64,000 bases of DNA from contig OZ025256.1 in assembly GCA_964019135.1 (NCBI GenBank), forward strand, positions 2,790,001 to 2,854,000, in the 5' to 3' direction. Source of the DNA: Arenicola marina (lineage: Eukaryota > Annelida > Polychaeta > Arenicolidae). The notes under the pieces were generated by a model. The model worked only from the letters and a program-made list of their open reading frames with translations, was not told the origin of the DNA and searched no databases. Within the stretch, counting starts at the first letter, position 1, and each line of letters opens with the position of its first letter. Made by a program: the position numbers and the translations under genes. Shown one piece after another: positions 1 through 7,624 of this stretch.

Positions 1-449
1 GTGTGGTCGGCAATGGGGTGAGTAGTGATGTGGTCGGCAATGGGGTGAGTAGTGGTGTGGTCGGCAATGGGGTGAGTAGTGGTGTGGTCGGCAATGGGGT
101 GAGTAGTGGTGTGGTCGGCAATGGGGTGAGTAGTGATGTGGTCGGCAATGGGGTTGAGTAGTGTCGTGGTCGGCAATGGGGTGAGTAGTGGTGTGGTCGG
201 CAATGGGGTGAGTAGTGACGTGGTCGGCAATGGGGTGAGTAGTGGTGTGGTCGGCAATGGGGTGAGTAGTGACGTGTGTCGGCAATGGGGTGAGTAGTGG
301 TGTGGTCGGCAATGGGGTGAGTAGTGGACGTGGTCGGCAATGGGGTGAGTAGTGGTGTGGTCGGCAATGGGGTGAGTAGTGACGTGGTCGGCAACTGCGG
401 GATCGAGCTAGTGGGGTGGTCGGCAATGGGGTGAGTATTGGTGTGGTCG
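1..449. repeat. 27-bp tandem satellite, open at left edge
   Basis: About 16 head-to-tail copies of a 27-bp unit with the core GTGGTCGGCAATGGGGTGAG. Units differ mainly at one dinucleotide (GATGTGG, GGTGTGG or GACGTGG) and by single-base indels near 151, 276 and 327. The last units before the gap (about 391-449) are degenerate and include a non-repeat insertion around 394-412. The array continues off the left edge and runs directly into the N gap, so its true length is unknown. It is unrelated in sequence to the large 33-bp array further right. No coding potential is claimed. Confidence 0.95.
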
Positions 450-649
450 NNNNNNNNNNNNNNNNNNNNNNNNNNNNNNNNNNNNNNNNNNNNNNNNNNN
501 NNNNNNNNNNNNNNNNNNNNNNNNNNNNNNNNNNNNNNNNNNNNNNNNNNNNNNNNNNNNNNNNNNNNNNNNNNNNNNNNNNNNNNNNNNNNNNNNNNNN
601 NNNNNNNNNNNNNNNNNNNNNNNNNNNNNNNNNNNNNNNNNNNNNNNNN
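450..649. other. assembly gap of exactly 200 N
   Basis: Two hundred consecutive N. The round number suggests a placeholder of unknown true size rather than a measured gap. It separates the 27-bp satellite from the truncated copy 1 of the ORF1 element, so the 3' end of that ORF1 copy is missing from the assembly. Confidence 0.98.
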
Positions 650-1665
650 TGGTGCCTGTGTAGAGCTCCTCCGTTTCCATGGCTTCAGTGTGTTTTGTCG
701 GGAGCTGTCGTGGGTGCGTGAGTCGTTCATCCTCCCTCGACTCGGCTGGCCTTGATTCCTCTCCTTGTCCTGCCGAGAGGGGTTGTGTGTTCTGGTCCAG
801 CGGGGGGGAGGGTGGTGTTGTTGACTCTGCCGGTGACGGTTGGCTGCTGCTCTCCTGTCCTTTCTTCTGTCCCTCCTTCTCCCCGGTCCGGGGGGGGGGG
901 GGGTGGGTGGCCGGGGTTGGTAGGGGGTCTGGTTGTTCCTGTGGGTCAAGCGCTGTAGCCTTGACCTGTGTGTCAACAGGCCGTTGAGTGCGGTGATGGG
1001 GGGTCGCCACCACCTCCGCCATTGTACGGTGGACAGAGCTCCCCCTCTCCGCCTGCCCTCTGGGCGGTTGTCGGGAGGGGTCGGGGGTAGAGAAATCGGT
1101 GTCCTCCCCCTCGGCCTCCTCACGCCTCTGCCTCCACCAGGCGTCACATTTGTCCCTGGTGTGCCCCTCCTGGTCGCACTTAAAACAAATGAGTGGCTGG
1201 CCTTTGTGACGTATGGTCACCATTTGGCTGGCCCCTCCATATGCCGTAAACAGCACACGGGAGGGGATGGCCCCATCCAGCGACACGCGCAAGGCTCTGT
1301 CGCCATTGCGCATGCGCAGTCCGTCATAAGTTCGCCACACGGGGCCTCTCAGGACTCTGCCCCATGTGGTCATCCATTCCGCTATCTCCTTATTGCTTGT
1401 CTGGGGGGGGGAGGCCTCGCAGTGACACCCACACAAGGCCCTTCCCCTCTTCATGTACTACATAATGTTCTCCCTTAAAGTTAATGCCGTTAATTATGAA
1501 GTCGTCCTTCACCGACTTGGAGCTGAACCATAACTGGTAGTTATTCCGTGACACGGGGACAAGAGCGTCTATTTTTTTAGGGTAGTTGTACTCTAGGTAC
1601 GCGGCTAGTTCCTTACAGTCGAACTGCGCTCCTACGTATATCGATGCAATGTTCTCAGGCTCCAT
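650..1665 (-). pseudogene. LINE ORF1 (CCHC zinc-knuckle protein), copy 1, frameshifted and cut by gap
   Basis: The start ATG at 1665 opens a frame that reads 91 codons to a stop at 1390. The homologous protein clearly continues in another frame (open from 1454), so a frameshift lies at the C-run (G-run on the plus strand, about 1403-1411). The second frame carries a retroviral-type zinc knuckle with CX2CX4HX4C spacing at about 1146-1187 (motif CFKCDQEGHTRDKC), followed by a proline-, threonine- and serine-rich tail. ORF1 proteins of this type are nucleic-acid-binding components of LINE ribonucleoproteins; that role is inferred from the family. The C-terminus is lost in the gap. The same frameshift is present in copy 2, so it predates the duplication or reflects a shared homopolymer error. 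Confidence 0.8.
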
Positions 1666-2013
1666 GGTGGCGTAAATACCTTTGTTTATGAGTGTAACGT
1701 GTTGTATGTTTCAGAGGTATTGTTGTATGTTTCAGAGTTAATTAGTATCGGCAATTGAATGTTTTGGGTACGAGTTTATTTATGTGAGAGCTAGCGCGTG
1801 TGTGAGATAGTAGGAAGAAGTAGTAAGGAAGGAGTGGTTTAAGTTGTCAAATTTCAGAGTGAGAATTATTTGAGCCGAGGGAGTGGTGTTTGGCGTACGT
1901 GTCAAAGTGCAGGGAGTACGAGGTGTAGTAGGGTATAAATACCGGTGGCTAGATGGCAGCAAAACAAGACTGGGCTGTGTGCCACTAGGCTGTGTGCCGT
2001 TAGTAGGCTGTGT
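1666..2013 (-). other. 5' leader of ORF1 element, copy 1
   Basis: Noncoding leader upstream of ORF1 on the minus strand, the same as 5343-5690. It contains a short direct repeat (TTGTATGTTTCAGAG occurs twice, about 1691-1737), a TATAAATA box at 1934-1941 within a near-palindrome, and the first units of a 15/18-bp repeat. A 60-codon minus-strand open frame exists here but has no protein-like features. Confidence 0.6.
1934..1941. promoter_or_regulatory. TATA-like box in LINE leader, copy 1
   Basis: TATAAATA read on the plus strand, inside GGTATAAATACC, which is nearly palindromic and therefore also reads TATTTATA on the minus strand. Its direction is ambiguous. It could serve the element's own minus-strand transcription or be chance. 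The identical site is at 5611-5618. Confidence 0.3.
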
Positions 2014-3185
2014 TTTATTTGTTTATTATTATAATTAATTTTCTCCCGCGTAAAAAAGAATCTGGTACATTTTTCTCCTTCTTCTCTATTTTGTACTCGT
2101 GATCTAATTATCACGCCCATGGTCTTTTTATTTTCGTATTTAAGAATTTCTCCCTTTAAGTTTTCTAGTTTATCTGCATCTGGATTATCTTTTAGTAGCA
2201 GCTGTTCATATTCTCTTTTAAGATCATCTATGTAATTAGTTTCCTGGTTTCTTTTAATTGTGGCGTATTGCTTTGTAAATTGCATAATTCTAATTTTCCC
2301 TAAATCCCACCACTTTAGTAGGTTATCATAATTTTCTTTCTCTTGTTGCCATTTTTCCCAAAATTGTTCCATCCTCTTTATATATTCAGCATCTTGTAAT
2401 AATTGATTATTAAATTTCCAATAACTTGGTCCTTTATTTTTATATGTTGATTGTTTAATCATTATAGAGATCATTGAATGGTCACTGAAAGAATGGGGAT
2501 TAAATGTAAATTTCTCTATCATAGAGCTTATCAATTTAGTTGTATAAATCCTATCTATTCTAGTTTTGGTTTGATATCTATTGCTATAATGGGTAAATTC
2601 CTTCCCTTGGGGGTTTTGTTGTCTATATGGGTCTATTAATTCATATTTTTCTTTTAGCGTGTTCATTTGTTGTTTCCCTGTTAGACATCCTTGCCACTCG
2701 CTTGCGCTTTGTTTGTCTTTATCAACCTCTTCTATGAAATTGAAATCTCCAGCCATAATGATATGCGTATTGTCGTTGTCAATCATAACGTAATCTTGTA
2801 GGGTTTGTATGAATTGTATTCTTTCTTTTGGTTTGTTTGGTGCGTAAATATTAATGAAATTGAATGTATCGTTGTCTAATTGAAATAAGGTACTTATTAT
2901 GCGTCCTTCTGTGTCTTTTTTGTTTTGTAGTATGTTCAGTCTTTGCATTAATTCTCGTGTTATGTAAGTACACACTCCTGTTGTCCTTTCTCCATTGCCT
3001 TTGTTTGTGATCATGTGACCTGGTAAATTTTTGAAATGTTGTGTGGCTTCTAGTTCGGTGTTGAAATGTGTTTCTTGTATGGCTGTGATTTGTGTTTTGT
3101 TGGCTTGTAGTAATTTTAATATGTTTTCCCTCTTTATGTGGTCGTCTACTAGCCCGTTTGTATTTAGTGAAGAAAAATGGAGCAT
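2014..3185 (-). pseudogene. LINE ORF2 fragment: apurinic endonuclease domain, reverse transcriptase missing
   Basis: From ATG at 3185 the frame encodes an endonuclease/exonuclease/phosphatase-fold domain of L1/Tx1-type LINEs, which nicks target DNA for reverse transcription. Visible motifs, by residue: SLNTNGL (7-12), IQETH with the catalytic Glu (36-40), NIYAPN (112-117), GDFN (146-149), RIDRIY (209-214) and SDH (234-236). Then come YWKFNN and the linker motif EEGEKCTRFFF (368-378), which normally sits just before the reverse transcriptase. Homology ends about residue 390, where the sequence passes into the copy 1 leader repeats; the frame runs on to 1902 only by chance. Base composition is AT-rich, unlike the GC-rich ORF1 copies on both sides, so it may come from a different element. 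No reverse transcriptase follows, so it cannot be autonomous. Confidence 0.85.
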
Positions 3186-3790
3186 ATTATTTGTTAGTTA
3201 TTAATACACTGATACAGGAAGGGGCTATTACTAGTGCGTGGGTTAGTAAGTACTCACCACAGGTCTGGCCATTGGGTGTCTCCCGAGCTTCAACTGATAG
3301 CGAAGCGGGCACGGTTATATACCAATATGGCCGTTGCACATGATAGAAATGGTATGCGTCATGATAATGAAAAGTGTGGTCAGACACGTAATATAAATGA
3401 ACTTGATAGTTATTCTCTAATAATACATCAGATAATAATTGATGACCAATTGTGATACTATTGTTAACTTTTTTGAGATATGCTAAAGTGTATATATGAA
3501 CGATTTTGGAACAGACATAGCTATTCACAAACATAAAATCACACATTCGCGTTTTACAACAACCGTTATGGAGAGGATACAGATATAGTGACGAATATTT
3601 AAAATCCATTGCTTTTCTATATATGGTCGTACTTATTATTACACATGTTTTGATAGACAAAAAATTTAATTTATCGAAATATTCAAATTTTGGTGAATTT
3701 TTGAATAATTTCTTATTCATATTATTGTTTGCTTATAATATTGATCTAATACTAATGGTATTTCCTTATAATATTTCCCATATATAATAC
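3186..3790. other. AT-rich spacer between ORF2 start and ORF1 copy 2 end
   Basis: About 600 bp, strongly AT-rich, especially 3400-3790. A 177-codon minus-strand frame (3187-3720) lies here. It has no recognisable domain and a composition typical of AT-rich noncoding DNA, so I do not call it a gene. A less AT-rich island at about 3250-3350 carries a TATA plus initiator arrangement and a GTGAGTA donor-like sequence on the minus strand (3251-3257). This could be the 5' leader of the ORF2 element or unrelated host sequence. Confidence 0.6.
3292..3321 (-). promoter_or_regulatory. possible core promoter (TATATAA plus TCAGTT initiator)
   Basis: On the minus strand TATATAA (3321-3315) is followed by TCAGTT (3297-3292), with 26 bp from the first T of the box to the A of the initiator. 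That spacing is usual for TATA/Inr promoters, and TCAGTT matches the initiator form known from arthropods. It lies just over 100 bp upstream of the ORF2 ATG at 3185. A donor-like CTGTG|GTGAGTA follows at 3257. This is pattern evidence only; in AT-rich DNA such pairs arise by chance. Confidence 0.3.
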
Positions 3791-5342
3791 TTATAGTGAT
3801 TTCTTTCGTGGGGTTCTTGTCCGTAGCTTAGACATCGGATTCTCTGGCATCGTCTGGCAGGGCAGATGTCTCGTAGGGGTAATCTGTTGGGTGGATGGCA
3901 TTGAAAGTCTGGCAGGCGTTAATAAGAGTTCTTGGCTTTTGGCAGCTTGGGTGTTGCTGGTTGCTTTAGCCTGGGTGGGGCTGGGGTGGGGGGTGGGTTG
4001 GGGCGTGATGGGGGTGGTGGCTGTGGTTGGACTGCCCTGGGTTTCGTCTTCTTTGTTGGAGTCGGAGTCTGGTGCTGTGATGTCGATGACTGACCAGGTT
4101 GTTTGGGTCGGGGGTGGAGAGGGTAGGGTGGGTAGGGGTGGGGTGGGTTGGGGTGGGGGGAGGGGGGATGGGGGGGATGGGGGGGGTACGCTGCGTGCTT
4201 GGGTCAGGCGTGGGGTGGGTTGGGGTGGGATGGGTTGGGGTGGGTGGTTACCTTCGCTGCGTGCTGCGTGGGTGGTTCTTTTCCTGGGTTCCTGTGTTGG
4301 GGAGTGGTGTCGTTTTCCTTCTGTGGTGCCTGTGTAGAGCTCCTCCGTTTCCATGGCTTCAGTGTGTTTTGTCGGGAGCTGTCGTGGGTGCGTGAGTCGT
4401 TCATCCTCCCTCGACTCGGCTGGCCTTGATTCCTCTCCTTGTCCTGCCGAGAGGGGTTGTGTGTTCTGGTCCAGCGGGGGGGAGGGTGGTGTTGTTGACT
4501 CTGCCGGTGACGGTTGGCTGCTGCTCTCCTGTCCTTTCTTCTGTCCCTCCTTCTCCCCGGTCCGGGGGGGGGGGGGGGGGTGGGTGGCCGGGGTTGGTAG
4601 GGGGTCTGGTTGTTCCTGTGGGTCAAGCGCTGTAGCCTTGACCTGTGTGTCAACAGGCCGTTGAGTGCGGTGATGGGGGGTCGCCACCACCTCCGCCATT
4701 GTACGGTGGACAGAGCTCCCCCTCTCCGCCTGCCCTCTGGGCGGTTGTCGGGAGGGGTCGGGGGTAGAGAAATCGGTGTCCTCCCCCTCGGCCTCCTCAC
4801 GCCTCTGCCTCCACCAGGCGTCACATTTGTCCCTGGTGTGCCCCTCCTGGTCGCACTTAAAACAAATGAGTGGCTGGCCTTTGTGACGTATGGTCACCAT
4901 TTGGCTGGCCCCTCCATATGCCGTAAACAGCACACGGGAGGGGATGGCCCCATCCAGCGACATGCGCAAGGCTCTGTCGCCATTGCGCATGCGCAGTCCG
5001 TCATAAGTTCGCCACACGGGGCCTCTCAGGACTCTGCCCCATGTGGTCATCCATTCCGCTATCTCCTTATTGCTGGTCTGGTGGGGGGAGGCCTCGCAGT
5101 GACACCCACACAAGGCCCTTCCCCTCTTCATGTACTACATAATGTTCTCCCTTAAAGTTAATGCCGTTAATTATGAAGTCGTCCTTCACCGACTTGGAGC
5201 TGAACCATAACTGGTAGTTATTCCGTGACACGGGGACAAGAGCGTCTATTTTTTTAGGGTAGTTGTACTCTAGGTACGCGGCTAGTTCCTTACAGTCGAA
5301 CTGCGCTCCTACGTATATCGATGCAATGTTCTCAGGCTCCAT
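3791..5342 (-). pseudogene. LINE ORF1 (CCHC zinc-knuckle protein), copy 2, one frameshift
   Basis: ATG at 5342 begins the N-terminal frame, which hits a stop at 5067. The main frame is open from 5131 to TAA at 3791-3793. The change of frame falls at a C-run (plus-strand G-run about 5092-5098), and joining the frames would give roughly 515 residues, a usual size for ORF1. In order: an N-terminal region with no motif I recognise, a region with WGRVLRGPVWRTYDG, the zinc knuckle C-X2-C-X4-H-X4-C at 4823-4864, then about 300 residues rich in Pro, Thr, Ser and Gln with a basic C-terminus. Inferred role is RNA binding in a retrotransposition complex. It differs from copy 1 by one Pro and by Val/Met and Pro/His changes. 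A single clean frameshift in a homopolymer could also be a sequencing error. Confidence 0.82.
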
Positions 5343-5648
5343 GGTGGCGTAAATACCTTTGTTTATGAGTGTAACGTGTTGTATGTTTCAGAGGTATTGT
5401 TGTATGTTTCAGAGTTAATTAGTATCGGCAATTGAATGTTTTGGGTACGAGTTTATTTATGTGAGAGCTAGCGCGTGTGTGAGATAGTAGGAAGAAGTAG
5501 TAAGGAAGGAGTGGTTTAAGTTGTCAAATTTCAGAGTGAGAATTATTTGAGCCGAGGGAGTGGTGTTTGGCGTACGTGTCAAAGTGCAGGGAGTACGAGG
5601 TGTAGTAGGGTATAAATACCGGTGGCTAGATGGCAGTAAAACAAGACT
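5343..5648 (-). other. 5' leader of ORF1 element, copy 2
   Basis: Noncoding leader, the duplicate of 1666-1972. It holds the direct repeat TTGTATGTTTCAGAG and a TATAAATA box at 5611-5618. A 109-codon minus-strand frame spans 5457-5786, running through the repeat below and giving GTQPS/GTQPT pentapeptides. It is a by-product of a 15-bp repeat and is broken in copy 1, so I do not call it coding. Confidence 0.6.
5611..5618. promoter_or_regulatory. TATA-like box in LINE leader, copy 2
   Basis: TATAAATA on the plus strand in a near-palindromic context, identical to the site in copy 1. It lies just inside the tandem-repeat block at the 5' end of the element. LINE leaders often carry internal promoters, but the direction and use of this one cannot be told from sequence. 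Confidence 0.3.
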
Positions 5649-5780
5649 GGGCTGTGTGCCACTAGGCTGTGTGCCGTTAGTAGGCTGTGTGCCGTTAGTA
5701 GGCTGTGTGCCACTAGGCTGTGTGCCGTTAGGCTGTGTGCCGTTACGCTGTGTGCTACTGGGCTGTGTGCCGTTTGGGGT
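5649..5780. repeat. 15/18-bp minisatellite at 5' end of LINE copy
   Basis: Tandem units built on GGCTGTGTGCC followed by GTTA, ACTA or GTTAGTA, so lengths alternate between 15 and 18 bp; about eight units. Copy 1 retains only the first two to three and then breaks at 2014, exactly within a unit. In the minus-strand element this block is upstream of the leader and could be a repeated 5' promoter region or a host minisatellite at the insertion site. Confidence 0.85.
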
Positions 5781-5830
5781 GTTCATTCACGTAAGTGTCG
5801 TTTCGATATCTTGATAAGTGGATTCATACA

Positions 5831-6040
5831 TGTGTTATTAATTTTGGATGTATTGATGTATGTGTTGTATCTGAAGTCATTATGTATGGACTTTTATATA
5901 TTTTAGCCCGTCGTGGGACGTCGAAGTGCCTCGTCCCATGGACGTTAATCCGGGAGATTGTGTGAGGAGATGAATAAATGAGAGGAAAGAAAAAATACAA
6001 GCTGTTCGTCTCTATCTTTCTGGACCGCACAATCGTGACA
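5831..6040. mobile_element. possible solo LTR (weak)
   Basis: The segment begins TGTGTTATTA and ends CGTGACA, so it has the TG...CA termini of LTRs. It contains an AATAAA at 5973-5978 and is about 210 bp long, a plausible solo-LTR size. Against it, the 5-bp flanks (ATACA and ATGAG) do not match as a target-site duplication, and there is no second copy in the window. The call rests on the termini and the AATAAA only. Confidence 0.2.
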
Positions 6041-6220
6041 ATGAGAAGAGTCCTGGTCCTGGTCTAAGATGTAAGATGGCCGCCGTCTGAGCGTGTCTCA
6101 GGCCCAGCAAGGGGCTAGGCCCCACACGTCAGCCGCGGCAGCTCTTGGAATCGAAAAAAAATCACCGAAAATCCACCGAAAAGGTAATCCAAAAAAACGT
6201 GGCGTTCAAATTGCCAACAA
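6041..6220. other. short unassigned unique sequence
   Basis: Unique sequence between the possible LTR and the exon. It contains a GGGGCTAGGCCCC inverted repeat (about 6109-6121) and several A-rich ACCGAAAA motifs. I see no gene. Confidence 0.4.
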
Positions 6221-6582
6221 TCACCAGTTCTTCCGGGACTGACCGGACGTTTTCCTCCGGGACTGACCGGACCTGTTCCTCCCGGACCTGTTCCTCCGGG
6301 ACTGACCGGACCTGTTCCTCCGGGACTGACCGGACCTGTTCCTCCGGGACTGACCGGACCTGTTCCTCCGGGACTGGATGGGCATTCGTCTGCTTTCATC
6401 TTCGAATATATCGGGAACGTTAAAAGCTACGGTCACCAGGACCACGGTGTTAGACTTTAGGTATTCTGACATGTTGTGATAGGCCAGGATCACGACCTCG
6501 GCCTCGGGCACGTTTCTCGCCCACACATGTAGAATCTGCTTCGTCCACCCCTCCTTACCAATTTTGGTGGAGTCAATGACAC
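6221..6582 (-). CDS. exon of unrecognised protein-coding gene, ends in 8-residue repeats
   Basis: The minus-strand acceptor (TTATTGTTCCAG) precedes 6582. The exon enters in phase 1, completing a Gly codon split across the intron (LQ-G-VIDSTK). About 68 residues look like an ordinary globular domain, including GWTKQILHVWARNVPEAEVV, then SNTVVLVTVAFNVPDIFEDE. From about 6376 the same frame runs through a 24-bp minisatellite and encodes RNRSGQSR octapeptides until TGA at 6221-6223. Either this is the true C-terminus or a splice donor lies before or inside the repeats (each unit contains CAG|GTCCGG). I do not recognise the family. The clean frame, splice phase and balanced composition support a real host gene. 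Upstream exons beyond 7036 would lie across the giant array. Confidence 0.55.
6230..6376. repeat. 24-bp minisatellite inside exon
   Basis: About six units of TCCGGGACTGACCGGACC plus TGTTCC (24 bp). One unit near 6278-6292 is shortened to 15 bp, and another near 6249 carries a changed base (ACGTTTTCC). Both 24 and 15 are multiples of three, so the minus-strand reading frame is kept; it gives RNRSGQSR repeats. The other frame on the same strand gives collagen-like GGTGPVSP repeats, so codon phase matters to the product. Confidence 0.9.
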
Positions 6583-6876
6583 CTGGAACAATAATAACAT
6601 AATTATTATGTTCTGACAATCCACGCACAAAAACAAACTTGTATGGAGAGGTTAATTCAAATTCAGCTAACTAACTTGTCAAATACTATGCTTAGAATCA
6701 CGAACTCTGTACACATAAATGACACTGCAATTGTCATTAACATATCGTCAACATCCTGATAGCACCCTATCTCTTTTTTAGAATCAGTTCATGGGTAAAG
6801 AGGCAAGCTCTGCACACATGTCATAATAATGATGAGTCATTGTTGAATAACGCCCAGTAAACGTAGATCTGCGCAC
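6583..6876 (-). other. 294-bp intron
   Basis: On the minus strand it begins GTGCGC (6876) directly after CTTCAAG and ends TTCCAG at 6583. The phase agrees on both sides (phase 1, a Gly codon split G|GT). The interior is AT-rich with stops in the exon frames. Its size is normal for an animal short intron. Confidence 0.6.
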
Positions 6877-7036
6877 CTTGAAGTTTCTTTTTCAGCAATT
6901 TTGTCGCTTCCTTCTTGCAGAGCACCCCTCCGTACTTCATCGCCCTGGTTACGGACACCCCAAGCCGTGTTTTGAATATCGAGCAGACGTAGTCAGTCAT
7001 AGGGCCCCTTTCCGAATATTTCACTTCCGTCTCAGT
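6877..7036 (-). CDS. exon of the same unrecognised gene, next to the giant array
   Basis: This is a 160-bp exon, entered in phase 0, encoding 53 codons plus one base. It reads TETEVKYSERGPMTDYVCSI at its start and later includes MKYGGVLCKKEATKLLKKKL. The acceptor is strong: TTCTCTTCATTGCAG just upstream, with a CTAAC branch-point match at 7064-7060. The open frame would only start at a TTG in the splice site, so this is an internal exon and not a start. Lys-rich helical content is the only visible feature; I cannot assign a family. It joins in frame to the 6221-6582 exon. Confidence 0.6.
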
Positions 7037-7064
7037 CTGCAATGAAGAGAAAATTAATTGTTAG
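7037..7064 (-). promoter_or_regulatory. 3' splice site with branch-point match
   Basis: On the minus strand: CTAAC at 7064-7060, then an A/T stretch and a pyrimidine tract, TTTTCTCTTCATTGCAG, ending at 7037. The branch A to AG distance (about 25 nt) is normal. The array starts about 25-50 bp further upstream in gene orientation, so only a thin layer of unique intron sequence separates it from the splice signals. Confidence 0.6.
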
Positions 7065-7240
7065 ATACGCACAATTTTGTTTTATCACAGGAGCAGAAGG
7101 GAGGGCTGGTGTTGGCGGGAGGAGGAGGGAGTAGGGGGCTGGTGTTGGCGCGATGAGGAGGAGGGAGTAGGGGGCTGGTATTGGCGGAAGGAGGAGGGAG
7201 TAGGGGGCTGGTGTCGGCAGAAGGAGGGGGGTAGGGGGCT

Positions 7241-7624
7241 GGTATTGGCGGAAGGAGGAGGGAGTAGGGACTGGTGTTGGCGGAAGGAGGAGGGAGTAGG
7301 GGGCTGGTGTCGGCAGAAGGAGGGGGGTAGGGGGCTGGTATTGGCGGAAGGAGGAGGGAGTAGGGACTGGTGTTGGCGGAAGGAGGAGGGAGTAGGGGGC
7401 TGGTGTCGGCAGAAGGAGGGGGGTAGGGGGCTGGTATTGGCGGAAGGAGGAGGGAGTAGGGACTGGTGTTGGCGGAAGGAGGAGGGAGTAGGGGGCTGGT
7501 GTCGGCAGAAGGAGGGGGGTAGGGGGCTGGTATTGGCGGAAGGAGGAGGGAGTAGGGACTGGTGTTGGCGGAAGCAGAAGGGAGTAGGGGGCTGGTGTCG
7601 GCAGAAGGAGGGGGGTAGGGGGCT
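7241..7624. repeat. 96-bp higher-order repeat, four copies (first block)
   Basis: GGTATTGG recurs at 7241, 7337, 7433 and 7529, exactly 96 bp apart. Each 96-bp unit consists of three monomers of 32, 33 and 31 bp: one ending GTAGGGACT, one ending GTAGGGGGCT, and one GTGTCGGCAG type. The copies are essentially identical. A GCAGAAGGG variant in the last copy marks its end. Confidence 0.9.

Larger units (their letters stand above)
650..2013 (-). mobile_element. non-LTR retrotransposon fragment, copy 1 (5' leader plus most of ORF1)
   Basis: This stretch matches 4324-5690 almost base for base. I see substitutions at 1286, 1398, 1405 and 1960, and a G-run of 14 here against 17 in the other copy. 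On the minus strand it holds, in order, two to three units of the 15/18-bp leader repeat, an AT-moderate leader, and ORF1 starting at 1665. It is cut at its 3' side by the N gap. At 2014 it switches abruptly to the AT-rich ORF2 fragment. The near-identity implies a very recent duplication or an assembly duplicate. Confidence 0.85.
3791..5690 (-). mobile_element. non-LTR retrotransposon fragment, copy 2 (leader plus full-length ORF1)
   Basis: Minus-strand element segment made of leader (5343-5690) and ORF1 (5342-3791). No ORF2, 3' UTR or poly(A)-like tail that clearly belongs to it is visible; the AT-rich spacer starts right after the ORF1 stop. Positions 4324-5690 are the duplicate of 650-2013. 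The part encoding the ORF1 C-terminus (3791-4323) exists only here, because the other copy is lost in the gap. Confidence 0.8.

Noticed and set aside
679-1478. Plus-strand open frames over ORF1 copy 1 (and the matching ones at 3891-5155)
   Set aside because: They are antisense shadows of the GC-rich ORF1. They are the same in both duplicates only because the duplicates are nearly identical.
3187-3720. 177-codon minus-strand open frame
   Set aside because: It lies in AT-rich spacer and has no recognisable domain or conserved-looking segment. Long chance frames without a hit or neighbour context are not enough.
5457-5786. 109-codon minus-strand frame with GTQPS repeats
   Set aside because: It arises from the 15/18-bp minisatellite plus LINE leader, and is broken in copy 1 after 60 codons. 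No domain is visible.
6071-6082. YY1-like AAGATGGCCGCC motif
   Set aside because: It has a mismatch in the core relative to AANATGGCGGC, and there is no promoter context.
6115-6399. Collagen-like GGTGPVSP frame on the minus strand
   Set aside because: This is the alternative phase of the 24-bp minisatellite. The exon phase set by the splice sites gives RNRSGQSR instead.
6821-7042. Separate small gene starting at 7042
   Set aside because: The first codon would be TTG inside the splice acceptor, and the frame runs into the intron after 6877. The exon interpretation explains both ends.
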